Below are positions 13,820-20,209 of a stretch of DNA of 21,870 nucleotides, in pieces (position 1 is the first letter of the stretch; every line of letters begins with the position of its first letter). Made by a program: the position numbers and the translations under genes. This DNA is from Patescibacteria group bacterium UBA3458 (GTDB lineage Bacteria > Patescibacteriota > Minisyncoccia > Phycocordibacterales > UBA2100): positions 36,042-57,911 of the forward strand of contig DFRR01000001.1 in assembly GCA_002378745.1 (NCBI GenBank). Reading direction: 5' to 3'. The notes beneath the pieces are model-generated. The model did no database searches. It worked only from the letters and a program-made list of their open reading frames with translations, and was not told the origin of the DNA.

Positions 13820-14711
13820 TCTTTTGGTGAAATAACTTATGCTGTGCGATTAGCTCCTCGATAGCAAATTGCAGTATTTCATCGCGCTTTTCGGCATACA
13901 ACACAGGGCATCCACGATCAAATGTGCGACCACTTTGGTCTGCAGTAAGTTCTTTCTCTTTTGCAAAAGCATGCACTGTGTCAACAAAAACTTCTTTAAA
14001 CTTTAAAGTGTCATCGCCATCGAGATAAAACATCCTCGATTCGTATTTTGTCGCTGGAGGGAATAGTTCACCACTTCCTGTCATGATATCAAGACTTTCC
14101 TGTGTCTGTGCATTAAATGCAAGCAGGCCGCCAATGACTCCATCCAAAGCAATAAAACGAAGCAAAAAGTTTGGCATATTCGTTCGTAGGGCAGAGTAGA
14201 ATAGTTCTGGAGTATACGCTTCTGCATATTTCTCTTTTAAAAGAGTTTCATACACTTCAGCATACAAGCTGAGTAAGATATACAGCTCAACACTTGATAC
14301 TGCTTCACGCTCATGCCTTTCAAGGCTGGTAAGGGTTAAGTATGCTGCTTCTCGTGGATGTAAATCCACTCCAGTATTTTCTTGGAGTGTCTTGTCGGCC
14401 TTCTCGCTCAACTCCTGCCAAGCCTGCATTTCGAGTGATTGAATTGTTGATACATATGTAGCCGAAAATGCCTCATAGAAATCTTCTCCAGCACGTATCT
14501 CCGGCCGTTCAAAATGTTTCATCAGCGCGTCTTCGATATAATCAATGAGAATCGCCTGCGCTGCGTGCCCTATATCATCCTTTTCATTAGAATCTTCTGG
14601 GATCAGTACGATGCCCTCGTTTAGAGATTTCGGGAGTTTTTTCCAAAACTCACGGCGCAGCGGTAGCGGTTTCCAACGTTCTTTCTTTTCATGTTTCGGC
14701 GACTCGGGCAT
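13800..14711 (-). CDS. Hypothetical 303-aa protein
   Basis: Not recognised. Mostly helical and acidic/charged, with no membrane segment once the start at 14711 (MPESPKHEKKERWKPLPLRREFWKK) is used; an alternative Met five residues upstream (14726) sits too close to a TACAAT box (14736-14731). An upstream hydrophobic extension is rejected because it crosses the divergent FAD gene promoter. The central part has long helices (SSVELYILLSLYAEVYETLLKEKYAEAY). The C-terminus has DRGCPVLYAEKRDEILQFAIEEL, the only notable motif. It shares 20 bp with the broken PyrD-like gene, suggesting they once formed a coupled pair. Confidence 0.75.
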   Translation of the reverse strand: MPESPKHEKKERWKPLPLRREFWKKLPKSLNEGIVLIPEDSNEKDDIGHAAQAILIDYIEDALMKHFERPEIRAGEDFYEAFSATYVSTIQSLEMQAWQELSEKADKTLQENTGVDLHPREAAYLTLTSLERHEREAVSSVELYILLSLYAEVYETLLKEKYAEAYTPELFYSALRTNMPNFLLRFIALDGVIGGLLAFNAQTQESLDIMTGSGELFPPATKYESRMFYLDGDDTLKFKEVFVDTVHAFAKEKELTADQSGRTFDRGCPVLYAEKRDEILQFAIEELIAQHKLFHQKNETVSD

Positions 14712-14760
14712 AGCACGTAGATACATGCTTATTGTACCGAATATACACGCAAATAGTAGT

Positions 14761-14789
14761 TTGGGGTGAATACGTGTGTACGGTATGCT
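14761..14789 (+). promoter_or_regulatory. Predicted promoter of the FAD monooxygenase gene
   Basis: TTGGGG (14761-14766), 17 bp, TATGCT (14784-14789), 8 bp before the ATG at 14798: a leader of 1-2 nt at most. Confidence 0.45.
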
Positions 14790-14797
14790 GGTTATAC

Positions 14798-16012
14798 ATG
14801 ACAGAGGCAATCCCAACCAAGGTGCAATGCTGCATCGCCGGCGGAGGTCCAGCCGGCATGATGTTGGGCTTTCTACTTGCGCGCGCTGGCATTGAAGTAG
14901 CCGTACTTGAAAAATGGCCTGACTTTTTTAGAGATTTTCGCGGTGACACTATTCACCCATCTACGATGGAGCTACTCAAAGAACTTGGACTACTAGAAAC
15001 ATTTCTTCAACTGCCACACCAAACCTCCCCGCAACTTGCCGGCATGTTCCATGGGCAAGAAATAGTACTCGCTGACTTTTCCCATCTTAACGTGACAGCG
15101 CCGTATATTGCATTCATGCCTCAGTGGGACTTCTTAAATTTCATTGCGTCCCAAGCAACAGCGTATCCAAACTTCCACCTACTCATGGAAACAGAAGTAA
15201 CAGATCTTGTGCACGCAAAGGGTCGCGTGTGCGGTGTACAAGTACTACACAATGGTCGCTCAGAGACGATTACTGCTGATCTTGTTGTCGGCGCTGATGG
15301 ACGTCACTCCGTTGTACGAAAAAAGACAAACCTCAAAAATATCACAACGAATACACCCATCGATGTGCTCTGGTTTCCCGTGCCGCGCAAAAAGACTGAC
15401 CCAAGTTTCTCTTTAGGGTACATGGAGGCTGGTCAGTTTATGGTGATGTTGGAACGTGATTCCTACTGGCAGTGTGGCTACGTAATCCCGAAGGGAGCGT
15501 TTGAAGACATGCAGCAAGGACCTATTTCAAAATTCCATGAGTCCCTCCAAGCACTGGTGCCGCTTGATGATGATCGTTTTCGTTTCGTGACCCAGTGGGA
15601 CGACATTCGTTTACTCTCTGTTACTGTAGACTATCTGTCTGTATGGCACAAACCAGGCGTGCTCTGTATCGGCGATGCAGCGCACGCCATGTCACCAATC
15701 GGTGGTGTTGGTATTAATCTGGCTATTCAAGATGCGGTAGCGGCAGCTCGCATACTTGCCCCAAAACTTTCAGGAGGAGCTATTTCTGAGGACACACTCG
15801 CTGCAATACAAAAGCGACGCATGTTCCCTGCACGCGTAGTACAACGCATACAAGTACTTCTACAGAATAGAGTTATCCTCCCTATACTGCATGCGGAGAA
15901 GCTTACTCGCCCGGCCCTCCCCTTTCGACTATTACAAGCATTCCCTGTCCTACGCAGGGTCACGGCCCACCTCATTGGCATCGGCATTCGCCCAGAACAT
16001 ATAACGAAATAA
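14798..16012 (+). CDS. FAD-dependent monooxygenase (PHBH/UbiH-like)
   Basis: 404-aa group A flavoprotein. The N-terminal dinucleotide-binding fold is CIAGGGPAGMMLGFLLARAG (GxGxxG), with VLEK ending strand 2. The DG motif is VVGADGRHSVVR (~165) and the FAD-ribityl GD motif is GDAAHAMSPIGGVGINLAIQDA (~291). A region rich in aromatics (FSLGYMEAGQFMVMLERDSYWQCGY) forms the substrate barrel. Such enzymes hydroxylate aromatic substrates using NAD(P)H and O2; the substrate here cannot be told. The 66-codon-equivalent upstream frame is rejected because the ATG at 14798 gives the standard N-terminus. An O2-using enzyme is notable if the organism is a fermenter. Confidence 0.9.
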   Translation: MTEAIPTKVQCCIAGGGPAGMMLGFLLARAGIEVAVLEKWPDFFRDFRGDTIHPSTMELLKELGLLETFLQLPHQTSPQLAGMFHGQEIVLADFSHLNVTAPYIAFMPQWDFLNFIASQATAYPNFHLLMETEVTDLVHAKGRVCGVQVLHNGRSETITADLVVGADGRHSVVRKKTNLKNITTNTPIDVLWFPVPRKKTDPSFSLGYMEAGQFMVMLERDSYWQCGYVIPKGAFEDMQQGPISKFHESLQALVPLDDDRFRFVTQWDDIRLLSVTVDYLSVWHKPGVLCIGDAAHAMSPIGGVGINLAIQDAVAAARILAPKLSGGAISEDTLAAIQKRRMFPARVVQRIQVLLQNRVILPILHAEKLTRPALPFRLLQAFPVLRRVTAHLIGIGIRPEHITK

Positions 16013-16046
16013 CGCGTATATACCGAGAAGGTTTGTCATATGTTGC

Positions 16047-16151
16047 TTACTGGTCGTACTCCCAATCCCGTTCATCGTGAAAGTCGATATGGCAGAGACG
16101 ATAGGTGCTTCCTGCTTCGTCTCGCTCCTCGTACCTATGTCGTGGTTTCAT
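16047..16151 (-). CDS. Possible 34-aa acidic peptide
   Basis: MKPRHRYEERDEAGSTYRLC followed by HIDFHDERDWEYDQ, with a TATAAG box (16173-16168) and a poor TGCTGC -35 at 17 bp. No homology is recognised. A 44-codon ORF overlaps it on the plus strand (16039-16173), so which, if either, is expressed is undecided. Otherwise nothing else is seen in 16013-16234. Confidence 0.2.
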   Translation of the reverse strand: MKPRHRYEERDEAGSTYRLCHIDFHDERDWEYDQ

Positions 16152-16234
16152 GGCGTTGTAGTTACTTCTTATAATGCGCTCAGCTAGTATGCAGCACTGG
16201 CGATGAACGAAAGATGAAGCAAGTTCATCTACGT

Positions 16235-16264
16235 AAAAACCCGCCGAACATAAGCTTCGGCGGG
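16235..16264 (-). terminator. Intrinsic terminator of the stress cassette
   Basis: On the minus strand CCCGCCGAA pairs with TTCGGCGGG across a 7-nt loop, followed by five T's. It lies 23 bp after the DUF3008 stop. Confidence 0.88.
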
Positions 16265-16287
16265 CACTGAGTTCCTTTCCATAGGTG

Positions 16288-16446
16288 CTATGTTTTCTTA
16301 GATGCAAGCTTTTTCAGCTCCTTCTGACTCATAGATTCATACATCCGTTTAGATGCACCCTTGAGAGCTGCCTTCTTACGCTGCCCGCGCTTTGCGGAGA
16401 GCGCAGCTCCAGCAGCCTGCTGTTGACGTTTCGTTTTCGCCGGCAT
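16288..16446 (-). CDS. DUF3008 family small protein
   Basis: 52 aa, very basic: MPAKTKRQQQAAGAALSAKR, GASKRMYESMSQKELKKLAS. It matches the DUF3008 pattern of MPAKS-like start, QQxxxGxALxAKRG, and KGASKxMYxSMSxKELxxxAS. The function of the family is unknown; members are often annotated as short stress-related proteins. It starts 6 bp after the GlsB stop, so it is the last gene of a three-gene unit and is followed by a terminator. Confidence 0.9.
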   Translation of the reverse strand: MPAKTKRQQQAAGAALSAKRGQRKKAALKGASKRMYESMSQKELKKLASKKT

Positions 16447-16452
16447 GGATTT

Positions 16453-16725
16453 TTAGAAAATAAAGTTGATAAGTAAGAGTACTGCAACTGCTCCAACGAC
16501 CGCCCAGAAAAAACTTAGTGCAGACGAAGGCCGTTCAGCACCACGACTATTGCTCGCACCAAGCACGTCGGCAATAAAGCCACCAACGAATGCGCCAAGC
16601 ACTCCCAACACGATGTTTCCAATAATGCCAATGGCGGCGTCACCAGAGACTACAAGGCTGGCAACCCAACCAGCGATACCTCCAAATACAATCCAAATAA
16701 GAATGTTTACTGCTGTTCCTGTCAT
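16453..16725 (-). CDS. GlsB/YeaQ/YmgE family membrane protein
   Basis: 90 aa with three hydrophobic segments rich in Gly: IWIVFGGIAGWVASLVVSG, IIGNIVLGVLGAFVGGFIADVLG and FFWAVVGAVAVLLLINFIF. These are the Gly-rich signatures of the transglycosylase-associated (PF04226) family. Members are small stress-induced inner-membrane proteins with no proven enzymatic role. It is the middle gene of the DUF2795-GlsB-DUF3008 unit. Confidence 0.92.
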   Translation of the reverse strand: MTGTAVNILIWIVFGGIAGWVASLVVSGDAAIGIIGNIVLGVLGAFVGGFIADVLGASNSRGAERPSSALSFFWAVVGAVAVLLLINFIF

Positions 16726-16768
16726 ACACTATGATGATTAATTACTAAATGTATTACTTCTACACGCT

Positions 16769-16960
16769 TCATTCCTCAGAAAACGCGGACATGAGATCAG
16801 CCGGGGTTTCATATTCCCGATCTGGAAGGTCGCTGAGTACATCGAGCACGTCGTCACTTGCCCCGTTACTCCGTGCAAAATCAAGAAGTGCACCGCGACT
16901 TGCCGGGTAGCCTGCCCCGGAAAGGGCCTTTTGTATATCAATAGGATTTGCCTGTGCCAT
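16769..16960 (-). CDS. DUF2795 family protein
   Basis: 63 aa: NPIDIQKALSGAGYPASRGALLDFARSNGASDDVLDVLSDLPDREYETPADLMSAF in pattern, the typical DUF2795 order of DIQKAL, YPA, LxxxAxxNGA, LPDREYxxPADL. Cytoplasmic, acidic, function unknown. Starts the three-gene minus-strand unit. Its stop is TGA, the only one in the window; an in-frame TAG follows three codons later. A box AACAAT lies 8 bp before the start. Confidence 0.9.
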   Translation of the reverse strand: MAQANPIDIQKALSGAGYPASRGALLDFARSNGASDDVLDVLSDLPDREYETPADLMSAFSEE

Positions 16961-17165
16961 ACAATGTAATTGTTAGGCTAGTAAATGCGTGTGTGTACTG
17001 GCAAGTATCCCACAGGCAGGTGAATGTAGTATGAATACCTCATAATCAAGAAGTGCGTGCCTCGACTCAAGAAACCACCATTTTGCTCGTGCACATTGGT
17101 GATGTATACGTCCTCTAATGCACATATATGCCGATGGTGGACGATGTACTTATGGCTGAATATGG

Positions 17166-17180
17166 TACCCTTTGGGGGTA
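17166..17180. promoter_or_regulatory. CsoR-like palindrome upstream of the SurA-N-like gene
   Basis: TACCCTTTGGGGGTA agrees at 12 of 15 positions with TACCCCATAGGGGTA of the csoR operator. Its outer arms GTACCC (17165-17170) and GGGTAC (17176-17181) are perfect complements. A possible promoter TTGGGG (17172-17177), 17 bp, TACTAA (17195-17200) would have its -35 inside it. Confidence 0.45.
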
Positions 17181-17218
17181 CACTTTTATTTACGTACTAA
17201 TTTTGAACTAGCATTTGT

Positions 17219-17887
17219 ATGAAAAATATCGCTATCGCAGTTGCTGTTGCAATCGTTCTTGGTCTAGGCGCGTGGGCGTTCATCTCGTTTGATGGCGCAG
17301 CACTCCTTAACAAAGGCACTGCAACTGGAACCACGACCGTGGCTACGGTAAACGGTGAGCCTATAGAAGAATCCGAATTCAATACCCTACAGGCGCAAGT
17401 CATTGCTGCACAAGGAATCGATGTCAGCACACTTGATGCAAGCGCACAGGCACAGCTAAGTGCGCAGATTGTAAACGCACTCGTTTCGCAAAAGCTACTC
17501 CAACAGGCAGTTGCATCATCGAATATAACGGTGTCAGATGCGGACGTTCGGGCAGAGCTTGATACGGTGAAAGGTCAGTTTGAAGATCAAACCGCATATG
17601 AAAATGCACTTGCGGCACAGGGACTTACCGAGAATGTGCTGCTTGCGCAAATACGAACCGAACTCACGACGCAAGCATACCTTGAACAAGAACTTAATCT
17701 CTCTGCAGTTACTGCCACAGAAGAAGAGATAACGATTGCATACGAAGGCGCAGTGACTGAAGACACGCCACCGCTTGAAGAAATTCGCGATCAAGTTGAG
17801 GCATTTATAATCCAGCAGAAACAGCAAGAGCTCATTAATGCATATATCGACGAGTTGCGTGCTGCTGCCGAAATTGAGGTTCTCTAG
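17219..17887 (+). CDS. SurA-N-domain chaperone-like protein, no parvulin domain
   Basis: 222 aa. One N-terminal hydrophobic segment (AIAVAVAIVLGLGAWAFIS) anchors or exports it. VATVNGEPIEESEFNTLQAQ is the classical start of SurA/PrsA-type chaperone domains, followed by helices (VNALVSQKLLQQAV, NITVSDADVRAELDTVKGQF). The C-terminal TEDTPPLEEIRDQVEAFI...INAYIDELRAAAEIEVL matches the end of such proteins. Between the halves the parvulin isomerase domain (HILV...GG.LG pattern) is absent, so it is a holdase rather than an isomerase. Rich in Gln and Ala. Preceded by a possible CsoR operator. Upstream 16961-17164 holds no gene I can support. Confidence 0.85.
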   Translation: MKNIAIAVAVAIVLGLGAWAFISFDGAALLNKGTATGTTTVATVNGEPIEESEFNTLQAQVIAAQGIDVSTLDASAQAQLSAQIVNALVSQKLLQQAVASSNITVSDADVRAELDTVKGQFEDQTAYENALAAQGLTENVLLAQIRTELTTQAYLEQELNLSAVTATEEEITIAYEGAVTEDTPPLEEIRDQVEAFIIQQKQQELINAYIDELRAAAEIEVL

Positions 17888-17951
17888 CACTCTTCCATAG
17901 AAACACAAAAAGACGTATACTACGTCCTCACTAATTCAGTAAAAAGAATAT

Positions 17952-18074
17952 ATGGCAAAACGAAGCACGGGAGTCGAGAAAGGAAAGAAAACTCGTTCAC
18001 ACAAAACAGCAAAACGACTTGCAATAAAAAGAGAGATGCTCGCACAACGCGCAGCAAAAAAGAAGCGAAAATAA
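17952..18074 (+). CDS. 40-aa highly basic protein
   Basis: MAKRSTGVEKGKKTRSHKTA continues with Lys/Arg-rich sequence ending QRAAKKKRK. Roughly 40% Lys plus Arg, no Cys, no membrane segment; probably nucleic-acid or ribosome binding, but I recognise no family. A TATACT box (17916-17921) lies ~30 bp upstream within a GACGTA-TAC-TACGTC palindrome, and a weak AAAGA precedes the start. A strong terminator follows 2 bp after the stop, so it is a single-gene unit. Confidence 0.7.
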   Translation: MAKRSTGVEKGKKTRSHKTAKRLAIKREMLAQRAAKKKRK

Positions 18075-18076
18075 TG

Positions 18077-18102
18077 TAAACCCGGGGTTCTCCCCGGGTT
18101 TA
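18077..18102 (+). terminator. Terminator after the 40-aa basic gene
   Basis: TAAACCCGGGG (18077-18087) pairs perfectly with CCCCGGGTTTA (18092-18102), loop TTCT; the T-run is only partial (TAGTTTTG). Confidence 0.8.
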
Positions 18103-18160
18103 TAGTTTTGTGTAGTACATGTTATTCGCCGTCATCAAAGATATTTTTTGAGTACGAAAT

Positions 18161-19279
18161 CTATAGCCGATGCGTATGTAGAGCAATATCTTTGTGGATA
18201 TGGTCGTCACCTGAGTGATTTTTGAGGAAAATCACTGCTAACAACGTCACTATTGGCACCGTACAGACGATACCGATACTACCGATCAATGCACGAATTA
18301 TTTCGGTGGCGAACACTTCAGTATTTATAATATTTGCTGCCGCATCATTGGAAAGAGAGAAAAGGAGCAACAAAGGAAGTGCGGCACCGGTGTATGCAAG
18401 CACCAAGGTGTTTACCAACGCACTCACATGTTCCCGCCCAATGCGCATCGCTTTTTTATACACTTCCCAACGAGCAATACGTGCCGGGGTCTCATACAAT
18501 TCTCGCACCACCGCAACTTGTGTAACCGCAATATCATCGAGTACACCGAGTGCTCCGATAATGATGCCGGCAAGTAACAGTCCGACGAAATCAAGTGTAC
18601 CCCCGGTATTGAGATTCAAGTACACACTTTCATCCGAAGCAAAACCGGTTAAATCAGTAATATGAATTGAGAAGTACGCAAGAATCCCGGTAAGCGCAAC
18701 CGCGAGCAATGTGCCACTAAATGCCACTACCGAGCGTCGATTGAATCCGTGTGTGAAAAATATTGCAAAGAAAAGAATAGTCGAGGCAACCGCGACACTT
18801 ATGGGAATTGGTGAGTACCCTTTGACCAATCCGGGAACCAGAATATACACAATGACAAGCAAACTTCCAAAGAGAGAAACGAGTGATTGCAACCCTTGTT
18901 TGCCCGCGAACAGTAGTATTACAAGGACAAAAAAAGCTAGTATCCCAACAAGCTCCGCTCGTCTATCTATTTCACGAACAGAGTAAAATTCCCCTCCATT
19001 GATCGTTATCATGTAATTAAGGTAGAACGCATCTCCTTCTTCAAGCTGAATGTAGTCGTTTTCAAATACGACAATTTCGCCTGCACGAGCACCAGTTAAA
19101 ATCTCAGCCTGTACCGTTTGTGTTTCGCTTGTAACATTTGTACCGGGAACCGTGACTGTCCGTTCGTTGCGTACATCAGTCACTTTTGCCCGCCAGACAC
19201 CTTGAATATCCTGATAAAGCTCCTGGCCCTGCACTACGGCTGGCATACAAAACAGTGCGATGAGTAACAATATTCGCAT
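18161..19279 (-). CDS. YibE/F family membrane protein
   Basis: 372 aa. A cleavable-type N-terminus (MRILLLIALFCMPAVVQGQ) precedes an extracytoplasmic beta-rich domain (residues ~20-105), then about seven membrane segments. The family hallmark GALGVLDDIAVTQ lies in the middle. The C-terminal cytoplasmic tail is His-rich (HSGDDHIHKDIALHTHRL). YibE/F proteins are predicted transporters of unknown substrate. It lies 35 bp after the Fur-family gene on the same strand. The His tail plus Fur neighbour suggest metal-linked transport, which is inference. A TACAAT box (19292-19287) is 7 bp before the ATG, suggesting an own leaderless promoter. Confidence 0.93.
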   Translation of the reverse strand: MRILLLIALFCMPAVVQGQELYQDIQGVWRAKVTDVRNERTVTVPGTNVTSETQTVQAEILTGARAGEIVVFENDYIQLEEGDAFYLNYMITINGGEFYSVREIDRRAELVGILAFFVLVILLFAGKQGLQSLVSLFGSLLVIVYILVPGLVKGYSPIPISVAVASTILFFAIFFTHGFNRRSVVAFSGTLLAVALTGILAYFSIHITDLTGFASDESVYLNLNTGGTLDFVGLLLAGIIIGALGVLDDIAVTQVAVVRELYETPARIARWEVYKKAMRIGREHVSALVNTLVLAYTGAALPLLLLFSLSNDAAANIINTEVFATEIIRALIGSIGIVCTVPIVTLLAVIFLKNHSGDDHIHKDIALHTHRL

Positions 19280-19314
19280 ACAAGCAATTGTACTAGATAT
19301 ACACTAATGATGCG

Positions 19315-19740
19315 CTATGTACTACGCTGGCACGAGTTGCAGACGCTAAACAGTTCAAATGTATGACTGGTGATGTCCTCAAAGTCCTTCGATTTCTTCG
19401 AGATATCATTAAGAAGGGGGTTTGCACAAATTGAAAATTCTTCCTGATGCCCACATTTTGTGCAGGTTATGTGATGATGATGTTCACGTTGCAACTCATA
19501 GTAAGCCTTTCCGGAACGTAAATCGGTTTGGTATACAATCCCTGCATCAACAAACTGCTTGAGCATTCGATACAAGGTAACAAAGTGAATTGGCTCGGTG
19601 AGGCTGGTATGTAGGTCTTCAATAGCTATCGGTTTATGCGCTTTGCGCAATGCATGTAGTACAGCAATCCTCCCTCGAGTCCGTTTTAGGCCCGATGTTT
19701 CCAGAAGTGAATCTATTTCGTTTGCGGTATAGGTCGCCAT
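19315..19740 (-). CDS. Fur-family metalloregulator (Fur/PerR/Zur)
   Basis: 141 aa. The N-terminal winged helix is TSGLKRTRGRIAVLHALRKAHKPIAIEDLHTSL and HFVTLYRMLKQFVDAGIV (recognition helix VTLYRML). The C-terminal dimer domain has the His cluster REHHHHITC and two CxxC pairs, CTKC and CNSC, forming the structural zinc site. The start at 19740 gives the standard length; a 19773 start adds 11 unsupported residues. Whether it senses iron, zinc or peroxide cannot be decided from these motifs. Co-oriented with the YibE/F gene, its probable partner. The sequence TGATA...TATCA (19751-19772) just upstream is a possible but weak autoregulatory site. Confidence 0.93.
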   Translation of the reverse strand: MATYTANEIDSLLETSGLKRTRGRIAVLHALRKAHKPIAIEDLHTSLTEPIHFVTLYRMLKQFVDAGIVYQTDLRSGKAYYELQREHHHHITCTKCGHQEEFSICANPLLNDISKKSKDFEDITSHTFELFSVCNSCQRST

Positions 19741-19803
19741 ATCGTTGTAATGATACCATAGACAGAATATCACGAACGTTAACTATTTGCATTTAAAAGA
19801 TAG

Positions 19804-19831
19804 TTGTTGCGATTGAGTATCGCCGTATATG
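19804..19831 (+). promoter_or_regulatory. Candidate cold-shock gene promoter with long leader
   Basis: TTGTTG (19804-19809), 16 bp, TATATG (19826-19831), giving a ~125-nt 5' leader before the cold-shock gene. Another TATAGT occurs at 19943-19948. Long leaders are usual for cold-shock mRNAs. Region 19774-19961 holds no other gene. Confidence 0.35.
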
Positions 19832-19946
19832 TCGACGTTGTGAAGATCATGTGGTATAGTGCCGGTAATCAAATGACCACTGTAAGGGAATGAGAGTCGA
19901 GTGTTGTCGTACAGTATGTAGCCGTTTGAATACGTTAGTAAGTATA

Positions 19947-19961
19947 GTTCTCTTACAGAAC
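19947..19961 (+). promoter_or_regulatory. Hairpin abutting the cold-shock start codon
   Basis: GTTCT (19947-19951) pairs with AGAAC (19957-19961), loop CTTAC, ending at the base before the ATG. It could hold the initiation site in a temperature-sensitive way. Confidence 0.35.
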
Positions 19962-20162
19962 ATGCAAAAAGGAACAATCGCCCGTGTTACTGACCGTGGA
20001 TTTGGATTCATCAGTCAGGAGGGTGCAGAAAAGGATCTTTTCTTTCACGCAAACGAATTGCAAAATGCGCAATTCAACGACCTTCGTGAAGGAGATGCCG
20101 TTACTTTTGATGTAACTGAAGGCCCTAAGGGTCCAAGTGCAACAAACGTAAACCGCGTATAG
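19962..20162 (+). CDS. Cold-shock domain protein
   Basis: 66-aa single-stranded nucleic-acid-binding CSD. RNP1 is GFGFIS and RNP2 is LFFHANE; basic and aromatic positions (KGTIARVTDRGFGFI) are in place. Start MQKGTIARV at 19962 follows from family alignment; an upstream frame of 24 codons lies in the leader. Acts as an RNA chaperone in the cytoplasm. Leu-Phe-Phe-His replaces the usual Val-Phe-Val-His, a conservative change. Followed by a strong terminator. Confidence 0.95.
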   Translation: MQKGTIARVTDRGFGFISQEGAEKDLFFHANELQNAQFNDLREGDAVTFDVTEGPKGPSATNVNRV

Positions 20163-20167
20163 TACGC

Positions 20168-20209
20168 GCATTAAAAAACACCCTGCCTTGGCAGGGTGTT
20201 TTTTAATGC
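20168..20209. terminator. Bidirectional terminator between csp and typA
   Basis: A 20-bp perfect stem (20168-20187 with 20190-20209, loop TT) with an A-run on one side and a T-run on the other, so it can end both convergent transcripts. Its right edge touches the typA stop. Confidence 0.92.

Noticed and set aside
16039..16173. 44-codon plus-strand ORF after the FAD gene
   Set aside because: No ribosome-binding site, promoter or family similarity, and it overlaps an equally weak antisense ORF.
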